Below the pieces are notes generated by a model, which worked only from the letters and a program-made list of their open reading frames with translations, had not been told where the DNA came from and did not search any database. From positions 11,470,001 through 11,534,000 of the forward strand of contig OY783205.1 in NCBI GenBank assembly GCA_963678705.1: a stretch of 64,000 nucleotides of DNA, in the 5' to 3' direction. This document shows positions 57,408 to 64,000 of this stretch, piece by piece. Source of the DNA: Panorpa germanica (taxonomy: Eukaryota > Arthropoda > Insecta > Mecoptera > Panorpidae). Made by a program: the position numbers and the translations under genes. Position 1 is the first letter of the stretch; each line of letters begins with the position of its first letter.

Positions 57408-58163
57408 ATGGAGGGGTTGAAGAGGCTTAAAACGGCGCGGACGACTGCAAAAAGTTCAATATCAAGGATGGACAATTACGTCAGCGACTCAAGGGCCCTC
57501 GAATCCGGTACAGTGGAGTTGCTGGAGGCGAAAAAAGAAAAGTTGATGACTACCTATCAATCGTACGAGCTCACGCAATCCAGTATTTTAGAAATTGATG
57601 AACAGGATGATGAGGACATAGAGGAAGTCGAAGAAAAATACTTTAATATTCTAGCCAAGTTAAATGCTAGTATCACCAAATTAAAAGAAGTTAATAGGCC
57701 TACTTGTCCTAGCTTAGTTGCATCAAAACTTCCAGCGGTGGAAATTCCAACCTTCGATGGCAAGGATATAACCAGGTTTAAGCCCTTTTATGAGCTCTTC
57801 CAAGCGGTTGTTCATAATAATACATCACTGTCCGATGTACAAAGGCTTTTTTATTTGAGAAAGTATCTCCTTGATGAGGCTCTTTCAATAATCATAAATT
57901 TGCCGCTTGTGAACAGCTCATATAAAGAGGCTCTTGATTTATTGTTAGCGCGGTATGATAATAAGGCGCGATTAATTTCTAATCATATTAATATATTACT
58001 TGATATTCCTAACATGCAGAAGGGTACTGCAGTGGCTATAAGGGCTTTTTTATGTCAAGTTAAACAGCAATTACAAGCTTTAAAAAATCTTGATGAGCCT
58101 GTAGACAAATGGGATATTGATTTTAATCTCAATCTTAAGCAGGAAGCTAGATATATTAACTAG
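57408..58163 (+). pseudogene. BEL/Pao gag, frameshifted at its end
   Basis: From ATG 57408: a Lys/Arg-rich start (MEGLKRLKTARTTAKSS), an acidic helix (DEQDDEDIEEVEEKYF), and the DUF1759-type capsid core PAVEIPTFDGKDITRFKPFY, LFYLRKYLLDEALSI, ALDLLLARYDNKARL and AFLCQVKQQLQALKNLDEPV. The frame ends at 58163, but from about 58115 the expected sequence continues one frame over (ILSRKLDI, LPTMAEFISFLEKRAIALED). In BEL/Pao gag and pol normally form one frame, so this is probably a mutation rather than programmed shifting. Confidence 0.88.
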
Positions 58164-61100
58164 TCGCAATTTCCACATGGAAAGAAACTTAGAAAAACTG
58201 CCTACTATGGCAGAATTTATTTCATTTTTAGAAAAACGTGCAATTGCACTTGAGGATAGCTCACCGTATAAAAATATGTCAAATGACAAAAATTATAGAG
58301 AATATTCGCACTCGAGAGTTTCCAATGTCACTACTCGCTACAATTTAGCATGTAGATATTGTAATATGGACCATCCAATTTTTAAATGTCCAAAATTCAA
58401 AATGGCTCCTTTAGAGACGCGTAATTCATTCGTTCAAGAACATAAATTATGTTCGCTATGTTTGAAAGCCCATAGTGACAGGTGTCCCCTTGAGAATAAA
58501 TATAAATGTCACAAATGTAAAGGTAAGCATAGCAAATTGTTATGTGATAAATCAGAAGCTGGTTGGCTGGCTGGCAAGACAACTGAAGCTCCAGTTGTAA
58601 TGTGCTCTAGCAATGATAGTTTGGGGGGTACCATATTGCTGCCTACTATGAAGGTAAAAATCGTTGACAAATTTGGTCGCGAGTTTCTAGTTCGTGCATT
58701 GCTCGATAGTGGTAGCCAAGCATCATTAGTGACTGCTGAACTTTTAAAAAAATTGCGTTTACGCACAACCACTCAAACTAGTAAAATAATTGGTATAGGC
58801 AATAAAGCCACGAAATTATACCACTCAGCAATTTTAAACATACAGTCAAATTATAACAGAAATATTAATCACAAAGTGAATTGTCATGTAGTTGAGTCTA
58901 TCACTACGCCTTTGCCTCAAATTTTTATTGATACATCCAAAGTTATTTTTCCCAAATATATTAAGCTAGCTGATGAGCAGTATAATGTACCCTTGAAAAT
59001 ATCATTGCTATTGGGTGCGGATGTATATTTTGCCATTCTATTAGGTGGCTGTATTAAACTAAATAATGGCTCAGTTTTACAGAACACTACATTTGGATAT
59101 GTAGTTGCAGGCAAATTGCATAATCAAAATAATAATTCATACACTAATATAATATCTAATTTTGCCATTTGTGACCATACAACCCTTGAGAATGTTATGG
59201 GGCAATTTTGGACGACTGAGAAAGTCCCAGAAGAAACAGATAAGTTTACTGAGGAATATTTAAATGCTGAACATATTTTTAAAAATTCAGTACTACTTAA
59301 AAATAATACCTTTACTGTTGATTTGCCATTAGTCAGCCCAGTAAATGAACTAGAATTGGGGGATTCTTTCTCAGTCGCCCTGCAAAGATTCTATGTGTTA
59401 GAAAACAGATTTAAACGAAATCCTTCACTATTGAAGGTATACAAAAAATTCATTGATCAATATATAGAGATGGGACATGCCAGGGAAATAGATATAAATT
59501 CTTATGATGTTTATAATACTCCTAATTATTTTTTAGCGCATCATGCAGTTACCAATAATGAAAGCAAAACTACTAAATTGCGTGTGGTCTTTGATGGAAG
59601 CATGCGTTCTAAAAATAAAGTTTCTCTCAACGATGTTATGCTGAATGGTCCTGTGGTTCAAGGCGAGCTCTTCGATATTCTCATACTGTTTAGAACTTAT
59701 GTGTACACAATTGTCTGTGACATAGAAAAAATGTTCCGCTGCATTCTAACAAATGACACTTACAATGTCTTACAAAATATCTTATGGAGAGATGATCCAG
59801 GTAAGCCCATCAGTTGTTTGCAATTAAAGACTGTAACATACGGACTGAAATCTTCTACCTTTTTGGCCACACGATGTCTCATAGAACTTGCCCATCGCTA
59901 CAAACATAAATATCCTCTTGCAGCGAGAGCAATGTGCTACAATACGTATGTTGATGATGTCATAGTTGGGTGCGATGACGTGGAAGAATTATTTGAATTA
60001 AAGTCTCAATTAATTGATTTACTACAATTAGGTAATTTTAAATTGCACAAATGGTCTTCCAGTCATCCCTCAGTGCTCGACGACATCTCTAGTGATAAAA
60101 AATATATCAATGAATTAGATTTAAATAAATCAGCCATTATCAAAACATTAGGTCTAAAATACAATATTATTTCGGATACATTTACCTTTAAGTGTCCTAA
60201 CACGAATAATAACAATTTAAATACTAAAAGAAAAGTACTTAGTTTTATTGGGACTTTATTTGATCCGTTAGGATTGATTGGTCCTATAATTGTAGTTGCC
60301 AAGTTAATTATGCAAGAGCTTTGGTTTTTGAAAATAGATTGGGATGCACCGCTGCCTGACAAACAATTACAGATGTGGGAAAAGTTCCTCAATGGTCTGA
60401 AGAAAGCAGACAGTGTTTCAATAGATCGACTTATAAAGGAGGAAAATTTTGTTACTGCAGAGTTAATAGGCTATGCAGACGCATCTATGAAAGCGTACGG
60501 GTGCTGCCTATACTTGAGAACCGTTACAGCAAATGGCAAGGTAAAAACAAAATTAATTTGCGCCAAGTCTCGTGTGGCTCCACTAGGTAAGGTACTTACA
60601 ATACCCCAACTAGAGCTAAATAGTGCAGTTTTGCTGGCGCAACTTGCGGCTAGAGTTAGTAATTTACTCAAGACTAGATTGGAACATAGGGTTTTCTTTT
60701 ATTGTGATTCCAAAATAGTCCTTGCTTGGATTCAAGCAAACAAATTAAAAGCCAATATCTATGTTAATAACAGAGTAAAGAAAATAACAGAGCTTACAGA
60801 TAAATTCTCTTGGTTCTATGTAAAATCAGCTGATAACCCAGCTGATATAATTTCTCGTGGTATAGAACCACAACACTTAAAGAATCAGAATCTTTGGTGG
60901 AACGGTCCTCAGTATCTATCCAATTGTGATTTTAAACATGATCATTATTTTGATTTAAATACAGTACTTCCATCAGATGATGAAGATATAAACTGTAATC
61001 TTTGTAACATTGAAGTCGAACAAGCACCTTTAATGTTAGACTTGTTTAAAAAAATTTCCAATATCAATAAACTACAGCGTGTCTTAGCTTACGTGTACAG

Positions 61101-62487
61101 ATTCTTTAATAACTGTAAAAAGACAGTTCACAGTTCAAATGGACATTTATCTCCACAAGAACTTCATAATTCCTTATTAATTATCATTCGCTCAGTTCAA
61201 AGACAAATATTTTTTAAAGAAATAAAATGTCTCTTAGGTAATACGATTATCAAAACCGGTATAGGTAATCTCCATCCTTTCATAGACAGCGCTGGTTTGA
61301 TTCGTGTTGGTGGCAGATTGCAAAATGCAGGCATTGCAAAAGATAAAATGCACCCAGTCATACTGCCAAAGGCCAACAATATCACCTCTATCATAATTAA
61401 AAATGAGCACTTACGTTTGCTCCATGCTGGTGCTAGATTAGTACTCAGCTCCTTGTCTCAAAAGTTCTGGATTATCAATGGCATACGGGAGGTCAAAAAG
61501 GTACTATACAAATGTGTTATATGTTCGCGATTGAAGGCTGAATCTGCAAAACAATTGATGGGTTCTTTACCAACTGACAGAGTTACAGCTACGAGACCAT
61601 TTCAGCATGTAGGTGTAGACTTTTGTGGACCTTTTAATATAAAGATAGCTCGCATACGTAAACCATTGATTACAAAAGGCTTTTCAACAAGGGCCATACA
61701 CATGGAAGTAGTTTCTGATTTAAGAACTGAAACATTCTTGGCATGTCTTAATCGTTTTATTTCAAGACAAGGCATGCCCACTAAAATTTATTGTGACAAT
61801 GCTAAAACATTTAAGGATGCTGCTAATGAATTAAGAGAATTGTATAATTTACAGACTAATATGTCTCATAGAAATACTGTTATAAGCTTTTGTAATAATT
61901 TATATATTAAATTTATGTTTATACCCAGTTATGCTCCTGAATTTGGTGGCATATGGGAAGCAGGGGTCAAAAGTGTGAAGCACCACCTTAAGAGAGTAGT
62001 TGGTAATTTGGCCTTAACTTATGAGGAATTAAATTCAGTAGTCATACAGATTGAAGGGGTGCTGAACTCGAGACCACTGCTTCCACTAAGCTCAAATGAG
62101 TATAAATACTTAACTCCAGCACATTTTCTAATTGGCACTGCTCTGATTGAATACCCTGAAGTAAATTTAACAGAGGTACCAGTCAATCGTCTTAAGTTTT
62201 GGAATATTGTCAAAAAACTAAAACAAGACTTTTGGCAAGCTTGGTCTAAGAACTACCTCACACAGCTTCAGAGCCGTCCCAAGTGGAAATATGCTAATGA
62301 GAACCTAAAAGAAGGTGATTTAGTTATTGTAAAGAATTTAAACTCACCCCCACTAAATTAGCCAATGGCCAGAATTACAAAGGTCTTTTTTGGTAAAGAT
62401 GGAAAGGTGAGAGTGGCGGAAATAAGAATTGGTGATAAGGTCTACAATAGACCCATCACAAAATTGTGTAGGCTACCACTGAATTGA
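58117..62487 (+). pseudogene. BEL/Pao gag end and pol (protease, RT, RNase H, integrase), one stop near the end
   Basis: 1,414 codons open to 62361. It starts with the end of gag and its zinc fingers (CRYCNMDHPIFKC, LCSLCLKAHSDRC, CHKCKGKHSKLLC, about residues 80-145). Protease LLDSGSQASLV (about 195). RT with LRVVFDGSMRSK, CDIEKMFRCI and TYVDDVIVGC, YVDD intact (about 610), connection FDPLGLIGPI, RNase H YADASMKAYGCCLYLRT (about 785) and FYCDSKIVLAWI. Integrase: zinc region LRLLHAG...CVICSRLK, core VGVDFCGP, YCDNAKTF and FGGIWEAGV (from about 1,166) with Asp, Asp, Glu; a short piece of the core strand before FSTRAIHME seems deleted. A tag stop after NSPPLN (62359-62361) precedes the remaining 42 codons (RITKVFFGKDGKVRVAEI to LPLN, stop 62485-62487). 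Confidence 0.93.
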
Positions 62488-62712
62488 TTGTTGTGTCCAT
62501 TATGCAAATGATAATGTATGCTATAATGAAAATTACGATTTCTGTTATGTTTAGGATAGTTATTATTTTGTTTTATATTATTTTCACACAATTATGTAGA
62601 CTATCATAGAATTAAGAAGTTTTAATATTATGTAGCTCTATGTATTAATGTATTTTTGTATATATTTTAAAATGGTTGTGGGATCAGCTATTTTTTCCTG
62701 GCCCGCAATTTA
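62488..62712 (+). other. 3' untranslated part of BEL/Pao element 2
   Basis: Non-coding to the 3' LTR; no obvious long purine tract at the LTR border. Confidence 0.7.
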
Positions 62713-63012
62713 TGTTCAGTACAAAACATAAGATATGTCTCTGCTGACATTCCAATATTATAATGTATTGTTGTCTCTGGTAGAAGTTACACGCAGGGCA
62801 ATATTACTGTGGATTGATGTGTACGGCGGAGCCATATGGCAAGCAAGTTAGTCGTGTTCTGGCTTTTACACTGGCAAGCATCATGATTCACAACCATTTT
62901 GCATTATAAGAATTTGGTTAAAGTTATTTAATAAAAGTGTAAATTAATTTTATCGTTGAATATTTAAATAAATTATTCAATCTATTTTACTCGCATGGTT
63001 TTATTTCGTTCA
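62713..63012 (+). repeat. 3' LTR of BEL/Pao element 2
   Basis: 300 bp, tgttcagtac...tttcgttca; differs from the 5' LTR at about two places (ggattgatgtg, gttca). Confidence 0.95.
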
Positions 63013-63017
63013 CAATG

Positions 63018-63518
63018 CTTAGGTTTGAAGACCTTATTACAATGATTGCATATTACAAAGTAACGCGTAGTATAAATAGTACAAAGTTTACATTCACAAC
63101 GATTTACAATGATAAATACAACCTAGTAATTAACACTATACTTGTTTGCGAAAACTCTACTATTTATGCCTATAACAATAACAAATATTACACCTAGCAA
63201 TATAGTTAAAACTGATTTACAATTCACAATGATATTAACATCTAGTTAAACTAACATATTCCTGAATGTAATAATGACGCCATATAACTCTGTGTATATC
63301 TACGTATAAGCCATTTTTTATCTCAATACGCTGCCTATTGAACATGCCTACTCACATGTAGTAGCAAGCGACTGGTGTCGAGAGTACGGGGTTCACAAAA
63401 CATTTCAAAACATTTACATTTAAATATATCTTAATATTAGCAAAGTTCCTAACCTAAATGACAGAGTTCTTTATAATTATTATTTCTTAAAAACTAATTA
63501 AAACTAATCTTAAAATAC
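63018..63518 (-). repeat. gypsy LTR, proximal part (split by BEL/Pao 2)
   Basis: In minus orientation it follows the pol end and a purine-rich ggagaggccgag and contains gtactctcgacaccag and gctaggtgtaatattt, as in the LTR at 21117-22070. Its remaining part lies at 56677-56532. Confidence 0.65.
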
Positions 63519-63541
63519 AACCCAAACTCGGCCTCTCCTGA

Positions 63542-63748
63542 CTAGTAACTATCCTCAGTTGCTACAATCATCCATGCCCATGGTTTCATCATATGTGCTG
63601 ATGTAGAAGTCCTTATTGGTCCTTCACACTCTCCTGCTTTCTCCACGTCATAACGATCATTTCTTTTAATTTTCGTTATTTTGTATGGTCCTTTAAATAT
63701 AGCTTTAATTTTAGCTCCGGTTGCAAATTGTGTACGTTGTATAGCCAC
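63542..63748 (-). pseudogene. Ty3/gypsy integrase C-terminus
   Basis: GTG-led frame ending at the window-left stop (63542-63544): FATGAKIKAIFKGPYKITKI and KRNDRYDVEKAGECEGP, then STSAHMMKPW, the C-terminal chromatin- or DNA-contacting part of gypsy integrase. Directly upstream are unrelated pol pieces (63757-64000), so most of pol is deleted. Confidence 0.8.
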
Positions 63749-63756
63749 TAAACTGT

Positions 63757-64000
63757 TCAGTGTATACTTTTTGGTGATTTACATTTTCTATTGTAGCTAG
63801 TCCTGTTGTCTTGCTGTATTGTCTTCTTCGGCTTAGAAAAATGCTTGACGGCTTTGACCTTATCCTTAGAGGGACGAACAGTGTCTTGTTTAATTACATA
63901 ACCTAGGTCGTTCATTTCCTGGGCTGCCTGTATGACATCCTTTTCTAACCCTTTATCCAGCTGCTCTTGAACATCTAGTCGATCTGCAGGTGGTAGTTTA
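63757..64000 (-). pseudogene. Ty3/gypsy RT fragments, internally deleted
   Basis: From the window edge leftwards: LPPADRLDVQEQLDKGLEKD is the start of an RT domain. After a few residues comes NDLGYVIKQDTVRPSKDKV and KAVKHFSKPK, the section after the RT palm; the catalytic part is missing between them. A tga at 63757-63759 closes the frame. Together with 63542-63748 it shows a minus-strand gypsy reduced by at least two large deletions. Confidence 0.75.

Larger units (their letters stand above)
56683..63012 (+). mobile_element. BEL/Pao LTR retrotransposon 2, complete, young
   Basis: LTRs of 300 bp (56683-56982, 62713-63012), differing at about two positions, flanked by the 5-bp duplicate caatg. 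Gag and pol fill the interior; frame breaks are a shift between gag and pol and one stop near the end of pol. It sits inside a gypsy LTR. Length 6,330 bp. Confidence 0.95.

Noticed and set aside
58117-58163. Programmed frameshift between gag and pol of BEL/Pao 2
   Set aside because: BEL/Pao elements normally use one frame, no slippery site is evident, and gag motifs continue across the break; a simple mutation is likelier.

Overview
The window looks like intergenic or heterochromatic DNA from an insect (at least an arthropod). It is AT-rich, full of (TA)n microsatellites, and holds no recognisable host gene, tRNA, rRNA or CRISPR array. Nearly every stretch with coding character is a mobile element, most of them decayed: Jockey-like and R1-like LINEs, two BEL/Pao and several Ty3/gypsy LTR retrotransposons, mariner, hAT-like and P-like DNA transposons, MITEs and a Helitron. 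This mix, with Helitron ends of the TCTATACTAATATTATAAAG type, is common in insects; I cannot name the species.

Layout. 1-751: LINE ORF1 on the minus strand, cut by the window edge. 3539-4725: dead mariner with complete ends. 5135-14257: BEL/Pao element on the minus strand (TSD attaa), whose pol is split by a composite Helitron (8209-11732) that itself carries a LINE ORF1 fragment. 14789-25570: an old Jockey-like element holding a younger LINE insertion (14-bp TSD), a head-to-head LINE chimera that occurs twice as a 1.39-kb inverted repeat around a 6-kb spacer, and in that spacer an unidentified coding relic, a repeat of solo-LTR type, a gypsy LTR and an R1-like LINE. 25581-29370: mariner tail, a MITE, an hAT C-terminus and a possible second MITE. 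29700-36230: three decayed LINEs, one split by a TTAA-flanked MITE. 36375-44400: a decayed Jockey-like element on the minus strand, split by a nearly full-length younger Jockey (38199-42538, 12-bp TSD) and by a second copy of the LTR-like repeat. 45048-47045: LINE joined to gypsy, then a 38-bp minisatellite. 47664-49978: a P-element-like transposon, with a tiny derivative at 52282-52376. 52480-56309: a young gypsy element with 176-bp LTRs and an unusual candidate self-priming site. 56683-63012: a young BEL/Pao element inserted in a gypsy LTR, followed to the window end by an internally deleted gypsy pol.

The youngest elements are BEL/Pao 56683-63012 (LTRs differ at about 2 of 300 bases), gypsy 52480-56309 (about 2 of 176) and Jockey 38199-42538. 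Each has only a few frame breaks. The most unusual signals are the 17-nt LTR sequence whose perfect complement sits where a tRNA primer site should be in gypsy 52480-56309, the 1.39-kb inverted repeat of a LINE chimera, the multi-headed Helitron inside BEL, the P-element remnant with its fold-back miniature, and an unidentified 163-codon relic at 19052-19540.
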